Part shown: in pieces, positions 45,101 through 56,575 of the stretch
Numbering within the stretch: the first letter of the stretch is position 1
Layout of the letters: every line of letters begins with the position of its first letter
Source of the DNA: Helianthus annuus
Taxonomy: Eukaryota; Streptophyta; Magnoliopsida; Asterales; Asteraceae
Direction of reading: 5' to 3'
NCBI RefSeq assembly: GCF_002127325.2
Contig: NC_035439.2
Location: forward strand, 144,027,816 to 144,091,815
DNA: 64,000 nt
Position numbers and translations under genes: made by a program
The notes under the pieces: generated by a model
Databases searched by the model: none
Told to the model about the DNA's origin: nothing
What the model saw: only the letters and a program-made list of their open reading frames with translations

Positions 45101-46030
45101 AAGTTAAGCTGTACACAAAAACAAAGACACAATTAGAGAATTATTGTTATTATCTACTTATTTGGCAGTTGAATACATTTTTGTAAGTTTTAACAAAAAG
45201 ATGTATAATTTGATGTGAGTAGAACCTTATTAGTGATATAATGATTCTTTGGTTCTTCTTTTCTTTACCTTTGGGGTTGGTCTGTTATAAATATATTTTT
45301 CTTTACCTTTGGGGTTGGTCTGTTATAAATATATTGCATAGTAGCAATGTGTGTGTGTGTGTGTTCAACGGTAATTAGATGCAAGAGATGAGAGTCGTGG
45401 ATGGTCTTATGCTCGATCATCCGTTTTTGGTTTCCGTAGGATCAGACAGAAAAGACTTCAGTACAGGATTTCAACGGCACATGTTTAGTTTTGTTTAGAG
45501 TAGTTATTATATATATGGTGAAATATACTAGCAAGATTCATATTTTTATGCATGGATATGAAGAAAGAACCCATTCTATTGTCAAATTGGACAAGTTTGT
45601 GGGACAATATTCTCTAATTTTTAAAATCCGTTAATAACAATAACAATTATTAGTGTGACATCTTCAAATTTCAGTTATAAGGCTCAACACACATTGATGT
45701 TGACTATCGTTGACCATTTGAACAACCTAACTTTCATCTTGACATAACAGGCCCCTGAACTTCTGTTTTAGTTAAAGCCTCTATCTTTCTGTGACTTTAC
45801 ACTTTCAACCCAAACTTTATAAACATCAATACACAGTGATATTAATAGCAACTTTATTAAAAAAAAAGTATTAATAAAAGTATAATTTAAACTAACAATT
45901 AAGAAAATGTTATTATTCAAAATATAGAAGGAAATGTTTAATTGAGTATAATGACACTCTATAATTATAACAAAGATGGAAGGAAATGTTTAATGAAGTA
46001 AAGGTGACAAATTCTTGTTAATATGCATGG
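45101..46030 (+). other. Intergenic spacer between ALA3 and TPS pseudogenes
   Basis: A 36-bp tandem pair (TTCTTTACCTTTGGGGTTGG twice, 45262-45335), a GT microsatellite at 45348-45363, and the first copy of the direct repeat described at 46222 (45722-45845). No further gene was recognised. Confidence 0.55.
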
Positions 46031-46500
46031 ATTATAAATATGTATTAAATTCATACATCTTCTTCAACCTCACTTCATCACCACTTCAACACACACCTCT
46101 TCTTCATTGTTCAAAGTGCTAGATTCTTCATTCTTTTGCTTTTGCTGTGACTAGATTGCATTTAACATGGTAAGTAATTCTTTCATCAATGTATGTAATT
46201 GCAGCTATTAACGGCTTCTAACAACCCAACTTTCATCTTGACATAACAGGCCCCTGAACTTCTATTTTAGTTAAATCCTCTAACTTTCTGTCACTTTACA
46301 CTTTCAACCCAAACATTAACACACATTGATTGACTCACTCTGTTGATTTTATTGCTGTTGACTGTCGTTGACCATTTGAACAACCTAACTTTCATCTTGA
46401 CATAACAGGCCCCTGAAATTCTGTTTTAGTTAAAGCCTCTAACTTTCTGTCACTTTACACTTTCAACCCAAACTTTATAAACATCAATACACATTGACTT
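45722..46500 (+). repeat. Direct repeat in three copies around the TPS first exon
   Basis: Blocks starting AACCTAACTTTCATCTTGAC followed by ATAACAGGCCCCTGAA lie at 45722-45845, about 46222-46330 and 46377-46500. The first copy is upstream of the TATA box and the others are in intron 1. The promoter and leader therefore lie between repeats. Confidence 0.85.
46033..46040 (+). promoter_or_regulatory. Probable TATA box of the TPS gene
   Basis: TATAAATA is followed about 30 nt later by a pyrimidine-rich leader (CATCTTCTTCAACCTCACTT and on), a common plant core-promoter layout. The start codon is 127 nt downstream. Confidence 0.5.
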
Positions 46501-46691
46501 TATCACCCTGTTGACTTTATTGGTGTTGACTATTGTTGACCATTTGATTTTCCTATCTTAATAATCAACAGGTTTCGATTTGCATGCCCCATTGGTATTT
46601 CACTTGTTTTTTTAAAGGCCAGCAAACTTTATTATTTATGAAACTGAGCAAACTTTATTATTATGAAACTGAGAAGCATACATATAACTTA

Positions 46692-48003
46692 GAGTTAATT
46701 ACACAAATGGGTCCTGTGGTTTATACCTAATTTCGCCTTTGGGTACTAACTTTTTATTTTAAGAGATTTAGGTTCTATGGTTTCAATTTTGTAACACCTT
46801 TGGGTACTAACACCAAAATTAGTTAATTAATGACTAAAATACCCTTACATTTTTTTAAGTTTATCAATGTAACACATTTGGGTACTAACACCTAATTTTA
46901 TTTAAGTTTAAATCAATTTTACAAAATCTATTTATTTTTTTTATTTTCATCTTTTTATTATATCTCTTAATTAACATAAAGTCTATTTATTTTTTTTATT
47001 TTCATATTTTTATTAAATTTCTTATTTAACATAAAATCTACTTGTTACACCAGTATTTTTTTAAATAGATTTTTTAAATAAAATCTACTAGCTATATAGT
47101 TTTATGTAAATTAAATTTCTTACTAGTTTTAAATAATGTAAACCTTACTCGTTTTGAATTTTGGATATATATGATTGATAATAATAATAATAAATATCTT
47201 TCATGTAAAAAAAATTAAGCCATTTTTAACTCGTTTTTTGTTCATTTACATTTTACTATTTTAGAAAGATATTTAATATACATAAAATCTACTAGTTGCA
47301 CCAGTAAAATCTACTAGCTATATAGTTTTATGTAAATTAAATATCTATTTTACAAAAAAAGGAGTTAAAAAAAGGCTTAAATTTTTTTAGTTTTATCTAA
47401 AATACCTAGCTATATAGTTTTATCTAAAATACCTAGCTATATAGTTTTATGTAAATTAAATATCTTTCTAAAATAGTAAAATGTAAATGAACAAAAAAAC
47501 TAGTTAAAAAAGGCTTAAATTTTTTTACATGAAAGATATTTATTATTATCAATCATTCAATCCAAAATTGAAAACAAAAATTTAATTTACATAAAACTAT
47601 ATAGCTAGTAGATTTTATTTAAAAAATATATTTAAACAAATACTGGTGTAACAAGTAGATTTTATGTTAAATAAGAAATTTAATAAAAATATGAAAATAA
47701 AAAAAATAAATAGAGTTTATGTTAATTAAGAGATATAATAAAATAATGAAAATAAAAAAATAAATAGATTTTGTAAAATTGATTTAAACTTAAATAAAAT
47801 TAGGTGTTAGTACCCAAATGTGTTACATTGATAAACTTAAAAAAATGCAAGGGTATTTTAGTCATTAATTAAGTAATTTTGGTGTTAGTACCCAAAGGTG
47901 TTACAAAATTGAAACCATAGAACCTAAACCTGTTAAAAAAAGAAGTTAGTACCCAAAGGCGAAATTATGTATAAACCACAGGACCCATTTGTGTAATTAA
48001 CTC
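46692..48003. mobile_element. Fold-back MULE in TPS intron 1
   Basis: The 1312-bp element is a near-complete inverted repeat with arms of roughly 600 bp meeting at about 47340. Ends GAGTTAATTACACAAATGGG and complement; perfect 9-bp duplication TATAACTTA (46683-46691 and 48004-48012). AT-rich, non-coding. Confidence 0.93.
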
Positions 48004-48403
48004 TATAACTTATTTTTGTGATTCAGATACAAGAAATGTGAAATGAAAGTTGTGTTTTAATTGCAGGATGAATTGAAAAAATGTGAGATACAAGATGAAC
48101 AGCCTTGCAAACATCGAGTGCTTGTCGTAGCCAATCGCCTTCCTGTATCAGCGGTACAGAAGGGTGATGCATGGCAGCTTAAAAAGAGTGACGGCGGCTT
48201 AGTCAGCGCCCTTCCAGGTACGTTCTCTCGTTTTCGAAGGAAAGAGTTTAAACTAATGGGCTGAAATATTTTGAAGGGATAACGGAGATTGAAACAAGAT
48301 GGATCGGATGGGCTGGTGTGAATGTTCCCGGTGATACAGAACGCAAATCTCTTACAGAATCTTTGGCCCAGATGGTTTGTTCAATACATCCATCATCTTT
48401 AGT

Positions 48404-48928
48404 TAGGGGTGTGAATTTCTGACACGACCCGAAAACACGACACGAACCTAACACGGAATTCGCGGATTTGGGTTTAGTCTAAACGGATTCGGGTCAGTTT
48501 CAGGTTGAAACCGCGAACCCGTTTAGCTAAACGGGTCAGGTTCGGGTCAACCTGGTCAGGTTGACGGGTTGACCCATTTAACCCATTTATATTAAAATTA
48601 TATTTTTACAATATGTTTTATGTCATAATTTGATTAGGTGTATAATTTTATGTCATAAATATAACTTAAAAAGGGAAATTGACATAATATTTTATGATTT
48701 TAATGTAATTTTATTATATAAATTTGTGTTTTTTGTAGTACATGTTAATTTTCATATATTAATTTGTTGAAAAAAATAAAAAAATAAAAAAATTCGGGTT
48801 GAATGGGTCGGGTTCGGGTCAGCCTGAGAATATCCGGGTCGGGTTCGGGTTCATATGTATGACACATTTTCGGGTTCGGGTCGGGTTGAACCCGCCAACC
48901 TGCGAACACGACCCGTTTAGCACCCCTA
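48404..48928. mobile_element. hAT MITE in TPS intron 3
   Basis: 525 bp. TAGGGGTG at the left and CACCCCTA at the right, with a perfect 8-bp duplication TCTTTAGT (48396-48403 and 48929-48936). Ends are rich in GGGTCGGGTTC words; the centre is AT-rich. Confidence 0.93.
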
Positions 48929-49410
48929 TCTTTAGTTTATATAGCTTACAATTAAAAAAAGTTCCATCTTTTATAGTCATATGTTGATCACTTGATTTGC
49001 AGAGATGTGTGCCGGTCTTTCTTGATGAAGACCTTGTCCGTTTATATTACAACGGCTACTGCAACAACATAATGTGGCCACTTTTTCATAGTCGGGGACT
49101 TGCTCAAGACGATGGGCTTGACGCTTATGTTAATTTCCAATCACAGTTTGATGCATACATAAATAAAGGCGAATCAGATGTTTGCAGATGTTATTGAAGA
49201 AAATTATCAACAAGGCGATGTTGTTTGGTGCCACGACTACCATCTGATGTTTCTTCCAAGTTTATTAAAAGAAAAGAGACCGAATACGAGAGTTGGTTGG
49301 TTTCTACACACACCGTTTCCGTCCTCTGAGACGTATAGGACAATGCCATCTCGATCACAGCTGATAACAGCCGTTCTTGCAGCTGATTTAGTCGGGTAAT
49401 TACTTATTAC

Positions 49411-49813
49411 CACTGTTGCAGAAATCGGCCTAGGCGGCCGATTAATCGGCGCCTAGGCGCTAGGCGGTCACTTACTGCCTAATTTTGAGCTAGGCGGTCA
49501 ATTAATCGGTCATGGTCAAAAATCGGTCAAAATCGGTCCTAGGCGGTCAAAATCGGTCCTAGGCGGTCAAAAATCGGATTAATCGGACAATATTAGTCGG
49601 TCAAAATCGGTCCTAGGCGGTCAAAATTGGTCAAAATCGAACCATACTATCTGAAACTTGAAGTATTTATGTGAATTTTGAAGTATTATTTTTATATTAT
49701 TGGGTATATATATATATATAATTTTGAAAAAATACATACAAAAATCCCATTCCGATTAATCCCTAGGCTGTACCTCACCGCCCGACTAGCGCCTAGCGCC
49801 TTCTACAACATTG
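49411..49813. mobile_element. hAT MITE in TPS intron 4
   Basis: 403 bp. Ends CACTGTTGCAGAA and (inward) CAATGTTGTAGAA, with a perfect 8-bp duplication CTTATTAC (49403-49410 and 49814-49821). The word CGGTCCTAGGCGGTCAAAAT is repeated several times in the left half. Confidence 0.93.
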
Positions 49814-50742
49814 CTTATTACCCCCTGTTTTATATACCAATATATGATATATTATATTGTGGCTATTATAACTCAAGAGGTGTTATTTCCTTAGTTTTCA
49901 TACTTACGATTACGCGAGGAATTTTATGAGCGCGTGCACACATATTCTCGGGCTTGAGGGGACTCTTGTAGGAGTGCAAGATCAAGGGAGAGTTACTCGT
50001 ATAGCTGCGGTATATTTGCTTATAAATATCATATTTTTTATTATTAAACTTACTTAATTACTTGTGGTTATCGTCATTTATATTTCTTCAAACCTCAGTA
50101 TCCTATTGGGATAGATTCTCATAGATTTGTACAAACCGTTCAACTCCTAGAAGTCCAGGATCGTATAAAAGAACTTGAGGGGGGATTTGGCGGTAAAAAG
50201 GTGAGTTAATAGAACCCTCTTCTGCATGTGATTTAATAAAAAAAGGTTGCAGAAACTGAAGCTTTTAATCTTGCAGGTAATTCTAGGAGTTGACCGACTT
50301 GACGTGATTAAGGGAATACCCGAAAAGTTGCTAGCATTTGAAAAGTTTCTTAAAGACAATCCAAATTGGTGTGATAAAGTTGTTCTAGTGCAGATTGCTG
50401 TGCCAACAAGAACCGAAGTCCCTATGTGTATGTTTGGCCATTTTCTTTCTTTCTTTCCTCATTCTACCGTTTATGTTTTCTCTCTTCCTAATGAACATTT
50501 TGAATTCTTGACAGATAAAAAGCTTGCACGTCATGTTCATGAAATTGTTGGGCAGATCAATGGAAGATTTGGGAAGCTTACATCGGTGCCGGTTCATTTT
50601 TTGGTGTGTCTCTTTGATCCGTCTTCTTTTTTTCATGTTTTCTTTGTGAAATGGCTCGCTTTCTTGTGCATTTTTGCAGGATCAATCGCTTGACTTTAAT
50701 ACGTTATGTGCACTATACGCCGTGGCTGGTATATTATTTTGA

Positions 50743-51172
50743 GAGTGAATTTCAAGGACTGCCCTTTATCTTTATACACATTTTCAGGCGTTGTCCTTTG
50801 TGTTGAAAATTGACGAGTTTTGTCCTTTATGTTTTCATATTATACACGTTTTGTCCTTTAGGCCTAGCCCAGTTAGTTTTTTCAGTTAAATTTGGTCATG
50901 TGCTTTGCACATTGAGGGCATTTTTGTCAATTCAAAGGTAAGTTCAACCACAGATTTACTGCTCAAAGCTTCTGCAACCTTTGAATTGACAAAAATGCCC
51001 TCATGTGCAAAGCACATGACCAAATTTAACTGAAAAAACTAACTGGGTTAGGCCTAAAGGACAAAACGTGTATAATATGAAAACATAAAGGACAAAACTC
51101 GTCAATTTTGAACATAAAGGACAGCGCCTGAAAATGGGTATAAAGATAAAGGACAATCCTTGAAATTCACTC
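50743..51172. mobile_element. MULE MITE in TPS intron 9
   Basis: 430 bp. Inverted arms of about 190 bp starting GAGTGAATTTCAAGGACTG, with a perfect 9-bp duplication TTATTTTGA (50734-50742 and 51173-51181). Confidence 0.93.
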
Positions 51173-52312
51173 TTATTTTGATAATTCCACTATTATTTTA
51201 TTTAATAATTAATATAATGCTCACTAAAGTACAATGTGATTAGATGTGGCACTCATTACATCTGTAATGGACGGAATGAATCTTGTAAGCTACGAATTTG
51301 TGGCCTGCCAAGCTTCAAAGAAAGGCGTTTTAGTTACGCATACATATTTTAGCGCTCACACCATTGTTTTATCGTAATATAACCAATTTCCATGTTACAT
51401 TTACATAGTTTGTAGGAGCAGCACAGTCTCTTGGTGCAGGGGCGATTTTGGTAAATCCATGGAATATCACAGACGTAGCTTCTTCGATTCTGTATGCTCT
51501 CGATATGCCTTCTGAAGAGAGGGAAAAACGACACAACCATAACTTCATGCATGTCATTACTCATACATGTCAAAAATGGGCTGAAACTTTTCTTAGGTTT
51601 GTGTTCTTTAATTTGTGTTTACTTCTTTATATTTTTCTGTAACTAGTTTTTTTTTTTCCTCATATAGTGAACTTGATGATACGGTTGCGGAAGCGCAGCT
51701 GAGAACTAAACAGATTCCACCGCAGCTTCAAACTGAACTTGCAGTTGACCGCTATCGGTGTTCGAGTAACCGTATGATCATATTGGTATTGTATCCTATT
51801 TTTTTTTATCATATTCGGCTAGCTTTAAAGAAGGGGTAAATGGGTAATTTTACTTTATAGGGGTTCAATGAAACGTTAACCAAACCGGTGAATGCTGATG
51901 GAATGGCTGATCAAGTTAAACAAACGGAACTTAATCTACACCCTGAGCTAGAACAGCCTTTAAAGAGGCTTTGTGATGATCCAACGTCAACGGTTGTTAT
52001 TATAAGTGGGAGCCAGCGTTGCGTACTCGAAAAGGTAACAGGCTTTTTATTTGCAACTGCATTTAAATTTCTTGCTTTTTAGTTGCAACCTGAATTTTGT
52101 TGACTCAATGATTCTGCAGAACTTTGAAGATTATAATGTATGGCTTGCAGCCGAACATGGTGTGTTTATAAGAACAACCGACAAGAATTGGTCACAAAAC
52201 TTGACGAATAATATACATACAGATTGGATCGCGAGCCTGAAGGTGCGTGCATGCGTATTTATGTTTTTTTTCTATTCTGAGTACGCGGGTTAGTAACTGG
52301 TCAAACGGGTCA

Positions 52313-52499
52313 ACCATTGGTGTCAGCCCAATGGCCACCAGCCCGCATTCTAACCCGGAGGTGGCGGGTTCGAGTCTTGCTCGTTCCCAATGCCCCTACG
52401 GTAGCGGATTTACCCCCAGACTCAGGCTTGCTGGGTGGCAGTCTGCGAGGTGGGATCACCTCGGCGGTTGGGAGGACCGTGGAATATCCCCCCCCCCCC
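52313..52499 (+). mobile_element. SINE with poly(C) tail in TPS intron 14
   Basis: A 187-bp body is flanked by the perfect 17-bp duplication ACTGGTCAAACGGGTCA (52296-52312 and 52500-52516). A-box-like TCAGCCCAATGGCCACC and B-box GCGGGTTCGAGTCTTG mark a tRNA-derived head. The 3' end is GTGGAATAT followed by 12 C (52488-52499), not the A or T tail usual for plant SINEs. Confidence 0.93.
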
Positions 52500-53284
52500 A
52501 CTGGTCAAACGGGTCAGATGACCCATTATTTTTTCTTGAAATTTTCCAACTTGTTCTTGAAACTTGATGCTGGTTGCAGCATGTTTTCGAGTATTTCACT
52601 ACGCGAACTCCACGGTCTTACTGTGAGCTTCGCGAGACGTCAATCGTTTGGAGTTATAAGTATTCAGGTTTGTACCCAACTGCATTTCATTAATTTGTAA
52701 TATTTTGTAACCTCAGGTTATTAACTTTTCCTGTCCTTTTGGTTAAGATTTCGAATTTGGAAGACGTCAAGCAAATGACTTGTTGAATCACTTGAGGAAT
52801 GGACCCATATCAAATGCTTCAGTAGACATTGTTCAAGGCGAGCGGTCCGTTGAGGTTCGAGTCAATGGTGTCTCAAAGGTTTGACCTTTTTCTCACCCTT
52901 TTTAGATGATGCTTTATAGCATGAAACCTGCATTGATATTTGACCACTTTTTTTTTTTTGTGAATTCTATTTAGGGTGTAGGCATACATGGCATTTTAGG
53001 TCAAGTTATACGCGACAAAGACATGAAGCTTCCAATCGACTATGTGCTATGTGTCGGTCATTTCCTTCCAAAGGTAATGTCTTGAGAACTTTAAGTTTGA
53101 ATTAGGGACACTTTGGTCTTTTTGCCTCAGAGATTTTAACAAAATGTAAACACCATCATCTCAAAGATGATTATATAGTTTTTTGTATATATCCCATAGG
53201 TTTTTTAACCTGACCCAACCCATTTTGATATGTATCGAAAGATAACCTTTTTGACTCATTATCACGCCTGCGTATTTTGCAACT

Positions 53285-53737
53285 CAGTGGCGGAACTAGA
53301 ACATTAACTCAGGGGTATCCAGAATTTTTTTTTTTTACCGTGCAATGATACAATATTAAAAAAAAACAATAAATAAATAAAGTAAAAAATTCTTTTCGAC
53401 CTCACAAACCGTAGCATTGTTCAAAAATTCCGGCCCGATTCGATTGCGTAAATCCGTCTTGACAAGCTTCAATTTCGAATTTTTTTTTAATTATTTTGGC
53501 TATTATTTGGTTATTTGGGCTAATCTAATATGCTATTATTTAGTTATTTGGGCTTATTATTTGGGTTTGTATCATCATCACCAAACTGGGCTTATTATTG
53601 GTTTGTAAATTTTTTTTGAGGGGTGTCCTCGTAGTTGTTTCGAGTTGTCCTTAGTAAGAAAATAAAAATTTACACTACCGGAAAAAAGTTGAGCCGTAGC
53701 CCGTGCTACGCCTGGACCTTCTTTAGGTCCGCCGCTG
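53285..53737. mobile_element. hAT MITE in TPS intron 17
   Basis: 453 bp. Ends CAGTGGCGGAACTAGAA and (inward) CAGCGGCGGACCTAAAG, with a perfect 8-bp duplication TTGCAACT (53277-53284 and 53738-53745). Confidence 0.93.
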
Positions 53738-54142
53738 TTGCAACTACAAGTATTAATGCATACAATTTGCAATCTCTACTTGACTATGTGCTTATAAATG
53801 TTTTAGGACGAAGATATATACACGCTTTTTGATTTGGAGCTTCCTGCTACAACAGCAGCCCCGACCCACTCAAGTTTAGGGAGTCCCATCGACAAGCAGT
53901 TTCCAAATCGTTCAGAAGAAGAAACCAAAGCCGACGACCATTCAGGTATAGCTTCAGATAGTGACAATAGCTGCTGCCCCGTGAATAGAAACATGACCAT
54001 AAATGCATCCAACATGACGTCTATGCTAGATCTCCAGGGTGACAACTACTTGTGTGCAGTTGGAAGACAGCAGTCAACCGCAAAGTATCTCTTGAATTCT
54101 TCTGCGGATGTGGTGGCTCTGTTGAAAAAACTGGCAGCTTGA

Positions 54143-55163
54143 ATCATTGTAGATATACGAAGCTATGTTAACTTAGTGAAGATCGAAAGTTAAGCACGTA
54201 TTTCTTGATGGGCCGCGTTTACGTTATGTTTATTTTAGTTAATGGGTCAGACTTTATTATTATGTTTAGTTTATTTCGGTTGGGCCGTAGGCCATGTTTG
54301 TCCAGGTTATTTTTAGTCCAGTATGGGTCAAAGAACAATGTCCGTGTCAGTTTGTTTATAGTCCAGTCCGATAGAAATATGATACGGGTCAAGGGTTTAT
54401 AAAGCCCAAAGGTGAAACGGTGTGTCTCTTTGTTGTAACTGCTGCAACGGTTATTCAGGATACACCGTTTAAGGAAAAGACGCGACCGTATAGAGGCACC
54501 GTTTCACACCTATAAGAACCCTGCATCATTGTTCTATTTCGTAGCGTTGTAACAGACATTTGTTGAAGGTATTCGAAGTCAGTTTATGTTATTATCGAGT
54601 GCTGCAAGTATTTCTGTTTGTTTTTCGATCAGTAAGTTTTTTCCATTCAAATCATTCGTATTACTGTTCGTTCATTATTGTTACAATGAAGTTCTGCGAT
54701 CGTTGTTATATGATTGATTGTGATTGTGAATATAATAACAACCCGGTCCGTTCCGAATGGTCCTGGGTGTCCGACGATTCTGATACCAACACTTAGATTA
54801 CATTATTGCTGTAAATAATGACGGGCCATGGATTTTTTTCATGGGGTAAAAAAATTTCTTAGGGTTGGAAATCTATCGCTAAATTTTGAGCATTTGTTCT
54901 ATTATTGATAGCATAAAAAAATTTACTATGATAATGTGTACGAAAACTCACAATAATAAAATTGGCTATACAAGTTTATAATCGCGTCATGAGCCTTTTA
55001 ATAAATAAATTAACTTTTAATCATATTATTAAGTTGTATAAATAAACACAGGCAATTTGTAACAATACGAACTTTGATAGTCGAATTATTCGCATTAGCA
55101 GTAAGTTCATTAAGCATACATATTTTTGATACATCCATTAAGCTGATTAAGACGGTAGGGTTA
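54143..55163 (+). other. TPS 3' flank with LTR-like sequence
   Basis: 54200-54560 has GGGCCGTAGGCC, TTTATAAAGCCC and CACCTATAAGAACCCTG, which look like a retroelement promoter region, followed by a small frame at 54686. No paired LTR or primer site was confirmed. 54800-55163 is AT-rich without recognised content. Confidence 0.35.
54686..54796 (+). CDS. Small cysteine-rich ORF, unrecognised
   Basis: A 36-residue frame starts MKFCDRCYMIDCDCEYNNN and ends in an acidic tail. C-x2-C and C-x-C spacings could bind a metal. It follows LTR-like sequence, so a truncated gag start is possible. Length and lack of a known family keep confidence low. Confidence 0.2.
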   Translation: MKFCDRCYMIDCDCEYNNNPVRSEWSWVSDDSDTNT

Positions 55164-55178
55164 GTTAACTAATTGACG

Positions 55179-55489
55179 GCCAATGAGGTGGTGGTGGAGT
55201 GGTAGGGGAGAGTCTTGGTGTTCTAAGGGACCCAAGTTCGATTCCTGCCCTTCCCATTATTTTCTGCGGCACCTGGTGATGATGGGAGACTAGGCGAATA
55301 GGTGGAGATCGCTAGTTCGATCCTTGAACTGAGCGGGTTTTACCTCACCGCACTGTCGTGCCTTTGGGCGAGTGTTCACGGGCTTCGGCCCTAGGTGAGG
55401 GTTTTCCCCGGTTCGGAGGCGAATGTATCCCGATGTGGTGAATTTCGCCAGTAGCCCGTTTGGAGGATTCGTTGGCCGTTCAAAAAAAA
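55179..55489 (+). mobile_element. SINE, full copy
   Basis: The 311-bp body is flanked by the perfect 15-bp duplication GTTAACTAATTGACG (55164-55178 and 55490-55504) and ends GCCGTTCAAAAAAAA. A-box-like GGTGGTGGAGTGGTAGGGG and B-box AAGTTCGATTCCTG lie at the start; a second B-box-like TAGTTCGATCCTTGA lies at 55314. Related copies are at 9795 and 43328. Confidence 0.93.
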
Positions 55490-55615
55490 GTTAACTAATT
55501 GACGAGACACAAAGAATTAGTAAGTGATTCGCCTTTGCAAAACACACGTGCCCTGCTCAACCTTTTTTTGGGAAACGGGGAATCCCCGGTCAAACATTTC
55601 TTAGAAAAGAATAAA

Positions 55616-56028
55616 GAGTAAACTGTCATTTTGGTCCCTGTGGTTTGCTCACTTTTGCCACTTTAGTCCAAAACTTTTTGCATCTAGGTCCCTGTGGTTT
55701 CAGTTTTATTGCCATTTTGGTCCAAAAATGAAATCAGGTCATATTTGTCTTTTAAAATCCTGCTATTTTGTCCTTTTCCGCAAGGGCAAAATGATCATTT
55801 ATTTTTTATAAATAAGTACCATATTTTATAAGACAAATATGACCTGATTTGCCCATGAGGAAAATGACAAAATTGCAAGATTTTATGAGACAAATATGAC
55901 CTGATTTCATTTTTGGACCAAAATGGCAATAAAACTGAAACCACAGGGACCCAGATGCAAAAAGTTTGAGTTTTGGACTAAAGTGGCAAAAGTGACCAAA
56001 CCTCAGGGACCAAAATGACAGTTTACTC
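55616..56028. mobile_element. MULE MITE (GAGTAAACTG family)
   Basis: 413 bp. Inverted ends GAGTAAACTGTCATTTTGG and complement; perfect 9-bp duplication AAGAATAAA (55607-55615 and 56029-56037). Its termini match the Pack-MULE at 8219. It carries no gene fragment. Confidence 0.94.
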
Positions 56029-56037
56029 AAGAATAAA

Positions 56038-56567
56038 AGAATACAACAAAGAACTAAACTAGACCCGGGATATAGGCCCAAGATCTATTTTAGCTCCAAA
56101 AGAAAAACAATGGGCTAATCTAAACAAGCAATTATACCTAAGCCCATTTGTATAACCTACCCGGAATGAATGGGTCGAACCGTTTAGACAGTCAAATGGG
56201 TCAAACCTATTAAAAAAATGGGGTCAATTTGGGTTATAAGACAGTCAAATGGGTCAAACCTATTAAAATTAGCTAAAGAGTGAATGGGTCGAACCGTTTA
56301 GAAGCCTTACAAAGGCTTGCCCATGAACGCAGGACGGAGTCTTCCAGCAGCAGGCCTTGAGAAAACTTTTAACAGCCTTTACTTGCCTAGTTGTATATAA
56401 ACTGAGATGAAACATCAATAGAGAAACACTGAAACAGTAAGATAAAATAAAAATGACGAGAGCTAATAATCTATGCAGTTAATGTCGGTAAGAAACACTA
56501 AAACAGTAAAATAAAATAAAAATGCCGAGAGCTAATAATCTATGCAGTTAATGTCAGTGATATATCG
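56038..56567. other. Spacer with 69-bp tandem duplication
   Basis: AGAAACACTRAAACAGTAA begins at 56422 and again at 56491, with the block to AGCTAATAATCTATGCAGTT repeated almost exactly. No gene was recognised. Confidence 0.55.
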
Positions 56568-56575
56568 GTCCCCTA

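Larger units (their letters stand above)
46167..54142 (+). pseudogene. TPS1: Class I trehalose-6-phosphate synthase, 18 exons, disrupted
   Basis: The family joins UDP-glucose and glucose-6-phosphate to trehalose-6-phosphate, a plant sugar signal. Exons: 46167-46169 (ATG alone before a GTAAGT donor), 48067-48217, 48277-48374, 49003-49395, 49895-50009, 50099-50200, 50277-50427, 50515-50603, 50680-50728, 51244-51332, 51409-51596, 51668-51785, 51861-52034, 52120-52242, 52580-52667, 52748-52878, 52975-53073, 53807-54142. Motifs: VVANRLPVSA, WIGWAGVNVPG, VVWCHDYHLMFLP, GWFLHTPFPSS, FHTYDYAR, GVDRLDVIKGIP, DGMNLVSYEFVA, VNPWNITD, then a TPP-like domain without phosphatase motifs. The usual N-terminal regulatory extension is missing; about 830 codons instead of about 940. 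Breaks: ATAA duplicated at 49159-49166 shifts the frame; the donor after KKGVL (51332) is GTTACG and three or four residues are absent; MDGMNLV replaces RDGMNLV. Symbol by similarity. Confidence 0.85.

Noticed and set aside
52310..52700. Frames across the SINE in TPS intron 14
   Set aside because: They coincide with the SINE body and its C tail; exon 15 is read from 52580 in the TPS frame.
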